Assembly (NCBI GenBank): GCA_030248065.1 | Contig: JASAMV010000174.1 | Coordinates: 1 to 64,000 of the forward strand | DNA from: Rhynchonema sp. JSB1_4 | Lineage: Eukaryota; Nematoda; Chromadorea; Monhysterida; Xyalidae | DNA: 64,000 nt | Reading direction: 5' to 3' | In this document: one piece after another, positions 13,786 to 27,200 of the stretch | Position numbering within the stretch: the first letter of the stretch is position 1 | How the letters are laid out: every line of letters starts with the position of its first letter | Made by a program: the position numbers and the translations under genes | The notes under the pieces: generated by a model | What the model was told of the DNA's origin: nothing | Database searches by the model: none | The model's input: the letters and a program-made list of their open reading frames with translations, nothing else

Positions 13786-13929
13786 CGCTATCTCCCCTCC
13801 GGACCAGGAACTATACTGGCACCACCTGAAGGGGAGATAGCGTACCCGAGGGAGACCCCCTCCCCCGGAACTACAACAATGGACACAGCTCCAGAAAAAT
13901 TTGTTGGTCACAGCAGCATCAGCTGTCAT

Positions 13930-14335
13930 CAGTGTTGGAGGTACTCTGGAGGGGGGATACCTACTGTACCGCGCTCGGAGAGGGGGAATACCTATTGTAC
14001 CAGAGCCGATGGCCTGGGGGGGTTATGTACCTAGCGGGGGTTTGGGGGGGGGTTAGGTTTTGGGGTGAAAATTTTTTATGTGTTTATTATGTGTGGAATC
14101 GTGTGAAAACGTAGTATTTGCGCGCGTAGCGCGCGAATTTCGGGTAATTTGAGCTAAAAACCACTGATTTTGCACTAATTTTGGCCATTTTGGTCAAAAA
14201 TTGGCACTTTTGGGGCAAAATCGGGGGGGATACCTACTGTACCGGGGTGAAAATCGGGGGGGGGGACCAGGCGAGGGGGATACCTACTGTACTGGGGGGG
14301 GGCTTCCCCCCCAACCCCCCCCACCTCCGCCACTG
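13930..14335. mobile_element. hAT-like element D, 8-bp TSD GCTGTCAT
   Basis: Left CAGTGTTGGAGGT and right ACCTCCGCCACTG are inverted. The duplication GCTGTCAT is exact (13922-13929 and 14336-14343). It contains the shared palindrome GCGCGCGTAGCGCGCG (about 14121-14136) and 'tacctactgtacc' direct repeats. A family A copy later landed in its right target duplication. Confidence 0.9.
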
Positions 14336-14342
14336 GCTGTCA

Positions 14343-14731
14343 TATACTTGCGTATTTTTCCGCAAAATATATTTTTGAAAAAAAACTGTTTTTCCAAATA
14401 TTTTTCCAAATTATTTTTCCGTTTTTTTTCCAAATATTTTTCCGGTACTAAAGGATACCCATGGTCCAAAAACGCCTATTTTGGAGAAAATTTCCTCGGG
14501 AAATGGCCTGAAACAGGCCAAAAATGCACTTGGGAGATTAAAAAGTGCTCATTTTGAACTGTTTAGTACCGATTTACATTGGTTTTGACAACATCCTCTC
14601 GCAACCTTGGAAAATATTTCGGAAATTTTTGGAAAAAACCGTTTTTTTCAAAAGTTTCCACTTGAAAAAATTTCCGGAAAAATAAAAACGTATTTTTCCG
14701 GGCCTCGAAAAAAAACGGTTTTTTTCGTATA
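14343..14731 (-). mobile_element. Family A MITE, copy 3, reverse orientation
   Basis: TATACTTGCG on the left, truncated inner right end (TTTTTTCGTATA) on the right, flanked by GGCTGTCA / AGCTGTCA (7 of 8). It is in the opposite orientation to copies 1, 2 and 4, and its right terminus has lost the GGGCCCGCAAG part. Confidence 0.82.
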
Positions 14732-14739
14732 AGCTGTCA

Positions 14740-15206
14740 CCATCAGTCCATCTTTGTGAATAAAAACAATTCGGGCGGGCAAATTTATCCATGTCGTGTG
14801 TGTTTTACTCAGCTGTTCTCATGCACTTTTTGCCCTATTGTACTTGTAAAGTTTCTATAGATTTCTTGAGTAACACAAATATACATAATGCTTTCATTAT
14901 TATTACAGAAAAAAACGATTTCTCAGCAACGTTCTTCGGAACCAGCAGCGTCCCATATTTATCACTGTTATTGCCATCATCCATCATTATTTCTATTACT
15001 ACAATTATTATTATTGAAACATCATCGCGCTGGGCATCACACGGTCGCGCCGAGCCTGATGCCTCACATAATATTTGAATTATTCCGAAGAAACTTTCGG
15101 CTGCTACGCTGTCAGCGGAACACATAAATCGGAAATTAGCGCGATTATTTGAAGACATTGTTACTATTATCGTTATTATTCCATTTATTCGTAAATATCT
15201 ATAAAG
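14740..15206 (+). promoter_or_regulatory. Probable 5' flank and leader of the eIF4G gene
   Basis: The stretch directly upstream of the eIF4G start codon is AT-rich, free of the nested elements, and contains ATT/TTA triplet runs (about 14902-15017). One exact copy of the TGAAACATCA motif lies at 15015-15024. No TATA box or trans-splice acceptor could be fixed; 'aaag' immediately precedes the ATG. Frames on either strand here lack domain support. Confidence 0.35.
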
Positions 15207-18200
15207 ATGGCATCGTTATCACATCAAAGAGGAGGTGGGCCAAATAAAGGAGGCAGACATGGAAATTATAATGGAAACGCGGCCACCGCTAATGCACATT
15301 CACGACAACAGTCAATGGGTGCGTTGGCCCTCCATGTCTTTTTAGTGCACACTCTCGTTCTGCTCAGTCCGGTTTGTCCTAAACTACCAACCAAAAGTTT
15401 ACTTGGTAAGCGTGGCAGATGTATTCAGTTGGCATAGCCCAGTGCTGAACTTGGCATTTGGTCCTACTGCTGTCCGGGCTGGTCTTCGTCTTGTAAATAT
15501 GTAGTGAGCATTGCTTGAGTTTGAAATTTAGCCCATTTGTGCAACATTGGGACCATCAGCGAACGCTGGAGATTATCCGCCCGTTGGAAGAATCCTGGAT
15601 TATGGATCGGACTAACTGACGTGCTATCAGATTTCATGGGCCGATGTTTTTGGCCCCAAAATCATCGTGCTTATGATTGACCGTTTTAGAATATTCTAAT
15701 TTGTACAGTCAGTTGTCATAACAGTAGCAATTTTTCAGAAACTGAACACAACGTTCACAATGGTTATCCCACGCCCGCACACGCACCCGGGCCCGCACTA
15801 AATTGGATGACGCCACAAGTTCAGCCTCAAATGATTAACCCCAGGTCTGTAAAACAACTTTAATTTCTTGGCAGTGTGGTGAGTGCACTGTCTTGCGAAC
15901 CCGATAACATGAGTTTGAATTCGTCTTCATAGAATTGCGCTTAACCAAGCATATCCGATCATTAGTGAACCTGGTATATCGTATCGTTTCACATTCCCAT
16001 CAGAAAAAAGAATAGAAACCAAATGCTCACCGCGCAAAACTAGAATGTGTTTGTATAAATTTCCTTCTTACACCAGCCCATGTCGATCGGTTACTCTTCC
16101 CACGCATTCGGCACGTGGCAGCTGTTACATCTAGATGTTCATGAAAATCATTTATGGACATCTGCTTAGTTCAGCTTGCTGAGCTTAAAGACATGAAGCA
16201 GTTTTTTATTTCTTTATATGGTGTGCACGCGGGGTTCGGGGTATGTCCGTTTTCAGGCGCCAGTTCCGAGAGCGAGAACGTTTAAGTCGAGGCCAATATT
16301 CTTTCATTTCGATTACAGATTAAGTTTCCAATTAACGGCACCGCCCAACAGCACAATCGAACGTCAGGGTCAAGTAGGCGGTCAGGACCAGTACGTGCTG
16401 CAATTGGCGCCGACTGCGCCCGTGCCACCCACATACGCCGCTCCCAGACAACAATACAGACAAGCCGGACGTAAGTTGTCGATCGTCCGGTGAATCCGAT
16501 GCACATGTTGTGTGTTTTTGTTTTATTCTAAATTTCCGATTTTGGAAACGAACAGTAGTTTCGACCATCGCGTTGACCGTTCAAGTTGCTTTTCGAATGG
16601 CGTTTGTGGGAGATAGGGCCAGTGTTGTTCCTGGGGGGGAGAGGGGTCCCCCCTCGGGTACGCCTGTTCCCCCTCCATGGTACGCCTGCCCCACTGTTCC
16701 CCCTCCGGGTACGTCTGCTCCCCCAATTTTTGCCTAAAATAGGCAAATTTAGGCCTAGAATAGGCATTTTAATGCATAAAATGAGTGATTTGTGGGTCAA
16801 TGTTGTCAAAAATCGCCAAAATACCCTTTTTTGAGATTTTTTTCCAAAAGGGGCAAAAATGGGTCAAATTTTCGACCGCAAAAAATGACTTTTCTCCAAA
16901 TTTGGGTCCTCCTCCCCCTTCCCTCCCCCCCGGATGGGTGCGTCTGTTCCCCTCCGGACCAGGAACTACACTGGATAGGACTGATTGTTGGCTTGACTCG
17001 AAGCTTTCTAACTCATCGTGCTGAGCGGAAACGGTCCTGGCACAAACCGAGGACGATGACCATTGTATTCAGAAAGTAACTCGTTGTCAATCTCAACTGT
17101 TTGGAAAAACTATCATCTGTTATTACTGGTACAAATAATAAAATAGGAGGGCAAGAGTGCAATATCGGTACAAATATCAGCAATAATTTCTCGAAAGTTT
17201 GTCAATTGGTTTAGTATAATACAAGTCCCCCAGCTTGTATCAAGTTTGAGTTAACTAAATCATTCGCGTATTGTATCAGTAGTTGTTGTAAACTACCACC
17301 AGGAGAGCACGGTTAAATTGCGGGCAGCGAGTTAGTGAGTGTATTAGTGCGTTAGGGTGTGTGTGGCAAAGCGATACGGCAGTAGCAACGACAGCATAGC
17401 AGCTGCGCGCTCCATCAGTTTTGTTTGTTTCAACGAGCGAGTCTGTATCGTTGAACTGATTGCACTTGTTCGTACTCATGCCCTTATTGCACGTACCGGT
17501 CGGCGGCGGACCAGTTTTCATTTCGTCGTTATCAATGTTTTTGTCGGACAACCATCACAAGCTGGTCAGCCGTGTGTGTGTTTTGTAGGCGTGATATGGT
17601 TTTTTCGATTTTCGACTGCTGAACAAAAAGTATATATTCATACATTTTCATAAATTTAAATCTTGCATATCCCCTAGAATATTGACAAAAATTTGCAGCA
17701 GCCATGCAACAACAGTTCGCATATGGCTCCCTACAACCTCCCGGCACTGTTATATTGAACGCTGGTAATATGTATGCAGCGACTGGTCAGCCATCAGCGC
17801 CCACTGCGTATAGCACACCCTATGTCTATGTGCCGCATCCTGCTCAAGGTTCGTGATTTATCTAGAATAAATATGCTGCTTGGTTTGCGCTTATTGGGAA
17901 ATTTGAAGAAACCGGGCTTTTTGTTTCTGTCAAACTAATTTGGCTAGCTAAGCGTTTTGTGTGATATTTGCACAGCAAACCGAGCAAGACAATGACCCAG
18001 TCAGCTCTGTTGGCGGCAATGAGCGTAGGAAATCAACCTGACAGTATTTCAGGCGTGCCGGGCACCAGTGCCGTGCAGCCGCAGTATTTCAACGTCAGTA
18101 ATGGTCAGCCGGGCGTGCCGCAGCAGGTAGGAAACATTTATTTTCCGCTCATCTTCGAGTTGTTTTCGTCGTTTTTGGCTTGTGCTTGTTTCGTTCGTTG

Positions 18201-21200
18201 ATAATTTTTAAGAACTTCATAACCTCTGACGTTTCTATTTTCAGCAGCACTTTATCACCGCAGCTGGCTATCCGGGCAATACAGCATATCGCGGTCCGCC
18301 GCCAAACGCCGCCGCCGGACCCGGCGTTCAGGTGAGAAATAAACGGGACCGATAACAGGCTTGTTGATTGGTTCGGATGGAATCAGAACTGCCTTGGTCA
18401 CGTGACTTTTGTGGCTTTAGAATAATTCGTGATTTTTTGGCGCCGCTGCTCTCAGCTGGCGTTAATGCTGTGCATTATCTGTCCAGGAACAACTTTTCAC
18501 TTGTGGACCAGTAAAGCTTGAGGGTGACCCAGCTGTCCTTGTATAACTGAGGTCAATTGGCCAAAACATGTCAGTTCTATCAACCGGCTCGTGCATTAGG
18601 ATGGATGGGTGCTGCATGACAGACAATAGCGTGTGCTTTGCCCCAACCTAAAGAAGCGCAAAGTATATTCATTCTTCAAGGTGACCGGTGGTTCATCAGC
18701 ACCGACTCCGACACCACAACAACAAACGGGTACACAACAGGCACAACAAGTTGCTGTTAGTTACGCAACACCGGGCACTTCGGTGGGTGTGGGGCGGGAT
18801 TGATTGGCTAATGTTTCATCGGTTGATTCTGGTGTCAGATTGGCTATGCGCCGCTAGTTGACAGCTGCTTTGTACCTGTCTGCGTGACTGAAGCAGCTGG
18901 TCATTTCTCACAGATCAATCGACGTGATAAGAAGACTATGCAGTGTGTGTGTGACTGAGCTTCAGTCTGATAAATGGTGAAGCGGTTTGTGTCTCGTTTG
19001 GCACTTGGTGTCTTTGGTTGCTGTCCTTGGTTGATGTTCTTATCAACAGGTTCTATTGCTGATCGTAAAACAGACCATTAGCTCTCTTGGGTACAGAGTA
19101 ACCGCTGTTACATTCAGACTTAGTGGTTATTTCCAGTGGTTTAGCTTCATGATTACTGTGGTGCGTGATATGAACTGCGTGACACGGTCGATTCTTGTGC
19201 GATGCTGATGCTCAATGCTGCACAGAACAGCACAGCTGGCTGCTGAAGTGAGGTTTTTTTGTCCGATTTGAAATGAATGAAAATTCATTGCGTAATGTAC
19301 GTAACAACGAGCAGTGTGATCAGAAATGTGCGCACGGGCAGCTCCGTGGTGGATAACAATTATTATGGCACACAAAGGGCATGTTTATATAGACAGCTGG
19401 TCTGGTCTGGCTGCTGGGCTGGTGCATCACCTGCCTGGGCCTGTACAAGCGAACAGTGGCAGTATGTTTTTAAATTATGCCGCCCACTTATTTTCGGATC
19501 GCAGCTGCTAGAACGCAACTAGCACCACTTTGCTTGGTCCGGTGCGTTCGATTATTGTTCATCTGTTCGTGCTCACTTCTAATAGAGAAGTTGCGGGCAA
19601 TTGAGCCGTTGTTGCTCTGTGGCCTTATGGCTTCACTATCGCCTGGCCACCAAATGAACAACAAGTCAGTGGTGTCGAGCCGCGGACAGTGGCGGGCGAA
19701 AACAGCAACCTTCGTCTTTCCCGCTTGTTCACAAGGTCTCGGTTCAGTGTTGCGGTTACATCTGCTGCTGAGCCATGTTTATGAACAAGATGTCGCAAGT
19801 TTATGCGCAGATGCACCGTGTGCACACACACACACACACACACCAGCCAAGGGAGAGTGCAACTGTCTATCCGACGGAGCGACGTTCAACTGCTTGCAAT
19901 GGTGGTGGTATCCTGCTAGCCTAGGTTGATGCTGCTGCTTGCTTACGTCATGACAAGGACCTGAACCTGTTTGGTTTATGTCCTGTTGCGTTTGTCTGGA
20001 GTGCTGTTTGACGTTCTGGTGCCTTATTCGTCTAACAATAACCAGTAAGTCCTAACCTGTGCTGTGAGTCTTACTTATATGTATGCAGCCTGAGTGTTAC
20101 TTATCTGTCATCTGGCTTTTGGTGCACCAGTCTGGTAGCATGGCTGCGTAAGTTTGGTTAGGTTTGGTGTTCTTCTGATTTTTTCTGAACATACTGTATG
20201 TAGTTAACCACGCTGACAAACATACGTACCAGAGCGGATAACCTCGGCCCGACCCGGGCCCGACTGACCGAAACTCGGGCCCGGCCAGGCCCGATTCGAA
20301 AGTACAAAATCGCGGCCCGGCCCGGCCCGAGCCTAAGGTCGGCCCGCCCCGATTTTGGGATCAAAGGAAGAAATGGTTAAAAAGGCCAAAACTTTCCTTG
20401 GGAAAGCATGTTTACGTTTTTGTGATTCGGTTTCTGTGAACCGTGTTCATTTGAGTCCCACAAAAAATGTGCACATACTCTACGCGAAGCGCAGTTTTTG
20501 GAAATTTTTGCTCAAAAAAGCGTTTCTGGCTTAGAATTTGAGCAATTCGGGCCCGCAAGTCCGGCCCGGCCCGAACCTCCAAATCTCCGGCCCGAGCCAA
20601 AATTCCAAAATCCCGGCCCGGCCCGATCCTAAACTCTGATACGTAGTGCTGTGGCTGGGGGGTGGGCCCCCCAATGGTACCCTACCCGCCCCGGCCTGGT
20701 ACGCTACCCCCCTACCCGCCCCGCTCTGGTACCCTACCCGCCCCGCCCTGGTACCCTACCCGCCTCTATTTTTTCCCTCAAAATGCCCATTTTTCGGTCA
20801 AAAATGCCCAAATTTCGACCGAAAACCCTAAAAAGTGCAAAAAATCTCGCGCTGCGCGCGATATATGTACTTTTTAGTACATAAAACAGGCACCCGAAAA
20901 AATTTGTGTTGTACCCTACCAGCCCCGAAAAATCTTCCGCCCTCCCCCTCAAACCGGATTCCCCCCCCAAAATCCCAGGTACACTACCCCCCTACCCGCC
21001 CCGGATTTTTCCACCTATGTACCCTACCCGCCCCGCCAAAGTAGCCACAGCACTGGATACGTACATACATCGATTAAAAGGCTCGGGACATAACCGAAGG
21101 AAGGGTGGCAGGGCATATTGGTGTATACCGTTGGAAAACATTCTGACAGCCTATGTTACACACAAGTTTTAAGCTCCTTGGAGATTCGCTATCTCTCGGT

Positions 21201-24200
21201 AGAGGGACTTTTCGTTCCAGAAAAAAGTGAATTTTTTCACAACTTGGAACCACCGGTGTAGAAACCCCAAATGAGCTGCGGTTCACGTAACACGTGGACA
21301 TGATTACAACAGCTTCTGGATAACTTGTCACCACAACTTCAGTCGCTCAAACCATTGCTTCACTCGGTGAGGGCTGAGGGGGCGAAACGTTCCAAAAATC
21401 GGCCATATTTTTCGTGAACACAAGTTTGTCCCTAAATTTTGAGGCCGTTCTTTGCGCTGCAGAAATAGAAATGCAATGGGAAAATAGAGAATTGTCGAAA
21501 GTACCAGAAAGTAAGGTTTTTAAATTTTGAAGCTCATGGCTAGCTCCGTGACAGGCCTGAATTACCATTAAGCCAGATGGTTACATTTATCGCCAGAATT
21601 GTGGCACAAAAAGGCCACAGATTGTGTCGCATTCGAAACAAAAAATCGAGAGAAAAGTCTGGTTTAGCAACCTATCAAAGTCCAAAGACCACAAGGTCTA
21701 CAAATCTCTCGGGGAAGCCATAGTAATCTGAATACGATATTCAGCTATAAGTGCTCATTGTTGATAGCTATTGCAAATGTGATAGCACCAAAGAATGTAT
21801 CTCCAGAGTAGCTTTGGAACGATATCTGACAAGCCCCAAAGAATTCTAACGCTTGGGAGCACATGTTAAAAAATGCTTTTTACAGATTCTGGAATGAACC
21901 GTCACGTCACCGTGTGCGATTTCGGAATTTTGACGTTTCTTGTCCATAGTATGAGATAGTATGGGCATGTCATATATCGTTCGATAGCTATTTCAGAGCT
22001 ACATCGTTTGGTGCTATCAGATGTGAAATAGTTCTTAACAGAAACGACTTATAGCCGAATATCGTATTCAGGTTTGCATGGCTGCAACTAGGGTTAGAGG
22101 TCGGGGGGGGGGGGTACCCGACACCCGACAGCCGACACCCGACATCTGGAAGTACCCGACACCCGACATCTCAGAAAAAAAGCCGACACCCGACAGTTGC
22201 GAAAAAACCCGACACCCGACATCTAGTTTTTGAAAAAAACCCGACACCCGACACCTGTTTTTGGAACAAAAACAGGCAAATTTTTGCTCATTTGCATCAT
22301 GAGTGCAATTTTTTGGCTCAAGTTACTGAATTCAAGTATTTTCACACGAAATAAACACCAAAATGTCACATTCTGCGTCTTAGGAAACATTTGGTTCGAA
22401 GAAAATTTTCTCTCAAAATTCTTCTCTCAAGCAATACTGATGTTTTGAACCGTAAGTGTCGGGTGTCGGCTGTCGGGTGTCGGGTCCGAAAAAACCCGAC
22501 ACCCGACATCTGGGGGTACCGACACCCGACACCTACACTTTTTTGGCACCCGACACCCGACACCCGACACCCGACATCTCTCTAACCCTAGCTGCAACAG
22601 GAGGTCCATCGAGTTTGAAGTCTTCAAAATCGTCTAGGTTGTTGGACTGTGCGTTTATCTGACATTTTCCTTTCAAATGCGATGCAATACGTGGTCTATT
22701 TACATCACATTTCCGCCAATGAATGCGACTATACAGTTTTGGGGCAATTTTTGGGTCTTTTTCGGCCTGTCACGCCGCTGCATAAGGGTTTCCAAATCTA
22801 AAAACCTTATTTTCTGATACTTTCGACAAAGCTCTAGTTTTCTGTTGCACTTTCATTTCTGGAACGCAAAGCACGGCCTCGAAATTTAGGGACAAACTTG
22901 TGCTCTCGAAAAATGTGGCCGATTTTTGGAACGTTTCGCACCCTCACCGAGTGTAGCAATGTTTTGAGCGACTGATGTTGCGATGATAAGTTATCCAGAA
23001 GCTTCCATGCGTTACTTGACGTTCAGACTTGGTTTCTGCACCGGTCGTTCCAAGTTGTGAAAAAAATCACTTTTTTCTGGAACAAAAAGTCGCTCCACCA
23101 AGAGATAGCGAATCTCCAAGGAGCTTAAAGGTGCTGGTTAACAACCCTTCGACCGCGCTTGATCTTGGGGGAAGCATATTTTAACAAAGTTTGGACATCG
23201 TTACTCGACCCTAATCTGGCGAACCGATTGGTTGCTTCCTGATGTTTCACGGCCACGTTGAAGCTTGCCCCTGGTGAAAAAGACCGAAAAAATTTGAAAT
23301 GCTGCTGTGACACGAATAGGCTGTTTCAAAGTTTGATACTGGACTGACAGCAACCTCCAACATTGTGGCGAAAACCGCAATGCACAATAGCTATTGAAAC
23401 GTCCGCATTGTTGAATAAAAAAATAAAAGGTTTCAGAAACGTGGCCATTTTTTGTTAGGATTTTCTACTCGTAAATTCTCTACTCAAAACCCTACACAGC
23501 TCACATAATGTTTACCACAACATGCGCAAGGCAGCCATTCCACAGCGCACACACACAACAAAGCTTGCCAGCTGAAACATTGCTGTGCTGTCGCTGTGCC
23601 GGCTGTGTGTTGTCGTTGTGTGTGCGCTGTGGAATGGCTGCCTTGCGCATGTTGTGGTAAACATTGTGTGAGCTGTGTAGGGTTTTGAAAACTGGGGAGC
23701 ACAAACAAAAAACTTGATAATTAGAGGATTTTTATTTGTAATTGACAATTTATTTCATTCACCACAGATGCTTAAAATTATACGAGTAGAAAATCCTAAC
23801 AAAAAATGGCCAGGTTTCTGAAACCTTTTATTTTTTTTTCAACAATGCGGACGTTTCAATAGCTATTGTGCATTGCGGTTTTCGGCACACTGCTGGAGGT
23901 TGTTGTCACTCTAGTGTCAAGCTTTGCAACATCCTATTCGTGTCACAGCAGCGTTTCAATTTTTTCGGTTTTTTCACCAGGGGCAAATTTTAACGTGGCC
24001 GTGAAACATCAGGAAGCAACCAATCGGCTCGCCAGATTAGGGTCGAGTAACACGATGTCCAAACTTTGTTTATATATACTACCCCCCAAGATCAAGCGCG
24101 ATCGAAGGGTTGTTAACCAGCAGCTTTAAAGGAGAAATTGCACATTCCTAATCGCCTTTCAAGTTTTACAAGTGTTTAGACAGCAACGTGGGCATCACAA

Positions 24201-27200
24201 AAGTCAAATAATTTGGTATAAACTCTCAAACATGTACCGATGAGATTCCGTTTAAGACAAGCCACTGGGAACAAAATTCGGCGCGGACCGGCCGAATTTC
24301 TACCTGCGCATTCAGGCAAATTGCCTGATCAAAAAGCTGTCAAGGCGACGGAATGTTTCGCACAATTTTTGAAACTCACTAACTATAGAATTTCGCTTTT
24401 CTTTATATTTCGAATTTCAACGAATTGTTCCAGCGTGTCTGCTAAATGTTTCATGCTCTGCTTGTCACGCTGGAACAATTCGTCGAAATTCGAAACGTAA
24501 AGAAAAGCGAAATTCTATAGTTAGTGAATTTCAAGAATCATGCGAAACATTCTGTCGCCTTGACAGCTTTTTGATCAGGCAATTTGCCTGAATGCGCAGG
24601 TAGAAATTCGGCCGGTCCGCGTCGATTTTTCTTGCCGACGGTTCCTTTTAATTTGCTTTTCCTGGGCGCATGTTTGAGACTTTGTACAAAGTGATATGAC
24701 TTTTATGATGCCCACATTGTTGTCTAACCAACTGTAGAGTTTGAAAGGCGATTAGGAATGTGCAATTTTCCCTTTAAAGCTTGTGCGCGACATATGCTGT
24801 CAGAGTGCTTTCCAACGGTGTATAACACTATGCCCTGCCACCCTTTAAGCGGTAGACACATACCTGCAATGTGAGTTTCATAGACCCACAGCATTTTGTT
24901 CTCGCGTGCATGTTTCATAATAAAAATACGCTGGTTCGTTTGCGGGGCCATGTGCGATAGAAAGTGCGTTGTCACTTTTTCCCTTTGTACGAATTAGGAA
25001 TATGTGTCTTTCTTAGCTGCGATCGTAACTGGTGCAGCTGTTTATATGTTCATACCAAATTATGATGAGCGATATCAAAGTTGGTGATCGGATAGGATCG
25101 GACGTGATCTGCATTGGTCACGTGACTTTTTTGAATTAACGATATTAGGAAATTTAGTGATGCAACTAGTTTCGTCCAGCGTATGTTCCCCGACCTAAAA
25201 TGAACCACTAATATGCTGGACAAAATTAGTGGCTCCATTAAGTTTCTTAATATCCTTAATCCAAGAATCACGCGCTATCAAAGCAAGGCAAGTCACATCC
25301 GATCACTAACTTTGATATCGACCTGAGGCTGAACATTTGTTTTTTTTATCTGGCACTGAAGCTTTCCTCCACAGCAGACAGCGCGTGCACCTGCCCGCTG
25401 TGACATCTGCGCATGCAGAGCGGAATTTTCGCAATTTTATGCATCTGTTCTCGCTCTGTCCATGTTTGTTGAATTGATGGGTGGGTTAAGTTGGTTGCAA
25501 CTGCAAGACAGGGTGTTTATAGGTCTGAGAGCTCAGCGCAGCGGTAGACGTCGCTCGCTTGTGTTCCATCTATCTATGTGATCGGGCTGGCTATCTTTAT
25601 GCACAACATCAGCTGCAAACATGTGTTCGTAGTTTATCGATTTTACAACCGCTGAGCTGACAAATGTAGCGCACACACGTGTGGCGCACGCACTGGACGT
25701 TGCTGAGTATGAATCTGTGTGTGTGTTTGTAAGTAAAGTGTGTGCAGTTTGTGATTTATATTTGTATCAAAAACGCAACGCCGCACGTGCCCCACCACGC
25801 CACGACTGCGTGCACGATGCTATTCTGGAGCCGTGTCAGAATTTGTGTGGTCTGTGTTTCAAAGGAGAGATCCAGGTCACGCCAACAAGAACTTGAATTT
25901 GTCTTGCGAAATGAGTGGTGCAAAGGTATGACTACAGACAAGCAATGCAGTAGACGACTTACATAAAGTTAATCGGTATGCAACCCCCAACCCAACTAAA
26001 ACGCACGTGAACACAGATCAAAGGAATGTGTCTAATGTATGTATGTTGTTGTTATGTTACAGTTTTGGCCACCAGCGGGGACGACATAACACGCAGATAC
26101 ATTTTCGATATTCGGTGTTCTTTATGTGCCTGGTTTGAGCTGTCGGCGAATATATCCGTTTCACGTTGCACTATGAAACATTAGCAAGGGATGGATTTGA
26201 TTTTCAAAAGCTGCTTGAAGGCAGAACATTTTGGCAAAAGCATTAAATGACTAAATGAGATTGATATAGCATATACTTGCGGGCCGAAAAAAAACCGTTT
26301 TTTTTTCGAAAAAAATCGAAAAAAACCGTTTTTTTCCGAGGCCCGGAAAAATACGTTTTTATTTTTCCGGAAATTTTTCCAAGTGGCAACTTTTGGAAAA
26401 AAACGGTTTTTTTCCAAAAATTTCCGAAATATTTTCAAGGGTTACGAAAGGATGTTGTCAAAACTAATGTAAATCGGTGCTAAACAGTTCAAAATGAGCA
26501 CTTTTTAATCTCCAAGTGCATTTTTAGCATGTTTCAGGCCATTTCCCGACAAAATTTTCTCCAAAATAGGCGTTTTTGGACCATGGGTATCCTTAAGTAC
26601 TGGAAAAATATTTGGAAAAAAACGGTTTTTTTTCGGAAAAAACGGTTTTTTTTTCAAAAATATATTTTGCGGAAAAATACGCAAGTATAATATAGCATGA
26701 AACTGACAAGTGTGCAAGTTTGAGTCTCTCTCGTGCGCATTTATCCAACGATCATAAACTCAGTTGCAAGTTGCAAGACAACAACAACAGAACAGCATCC
26801 AATAAACTGTACCAAGTTTGACGTGCATATTTAAAAGGCGTTTTCGTCATTGATGCGCGGGTGTTTCTGCGTTTATGTACTTGACGGGTGCAGGGGAGGA
26901 ATCATATAGACACTTGTGCCCCATATTATGGCTGTGTTTTACGAAATTACTCGCAACGTTCCGCTGGTGAGTCTGACAAAAACAGCTGAACTTCATCCGT
27001 TTGGCTGGTTTGCGTGTTTATGTGTTCATTAATTTCATCACGGCTCGGGACAACGAGTGTTCATGTTCGTCTGAGAACATTTTGGTGAGCTGGCCTGACT
27101 GTTTGCACTTGCAGTACATAGTACACGTACATGTCTCATTCTGTGAAAGTCTAGTTTTGGGACAATATGGTCTGCCCCTCTGTTCGTTACGCACATGATG

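Larger units (their letters stand above)
12697..13818. mobile_element. hAT-like MITE family B, copy 3, interrupted
   Basis: Termini CAGTGTAGTTCCTGG and CCAGGAACTATACTG are inverted. The target duplication GTACCACC / GCACCACC matches at 7 of 8. The element is split by a family A insertion (13060-13785); removing it leaves about 388 bp, the normal family B length. A further family B right-end fragment lies at about 13828-13875. Confidence 0.9.
21098..24852. mobile_element. Composite palindrome of abutting foldback elements
   Basis: The outer arms, about 21098-21168 and 24779-24852, are inverted copies (aagggtggcagggcata, acaccgttggaaa, ctgacagc blocks). Between them lie three foldback elements that meet exactly at TTAA or TTTAAA: P1 21173-23124, P2 23129-24124 and P3 24131-24772. 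A TTAA target is known for piggyBac-type and some other DNA transposons. No transposase frame is visible, so all parts are non-autonomous. Confidence 0.75.

Noticed and set aside
17976..18004. Upstream acceptor for eIF4G exon 5
   Set aside because: Using the acceptor at 17975 shifts the frame and meets a stop; the acceptor ending at 18004 keeps the frame open.
21098..24852. Possible CRISPR-like array
   Set aside because: The repeats are inverted arms of foldback elements, without regular spacers, and the genome is eukaryotic.
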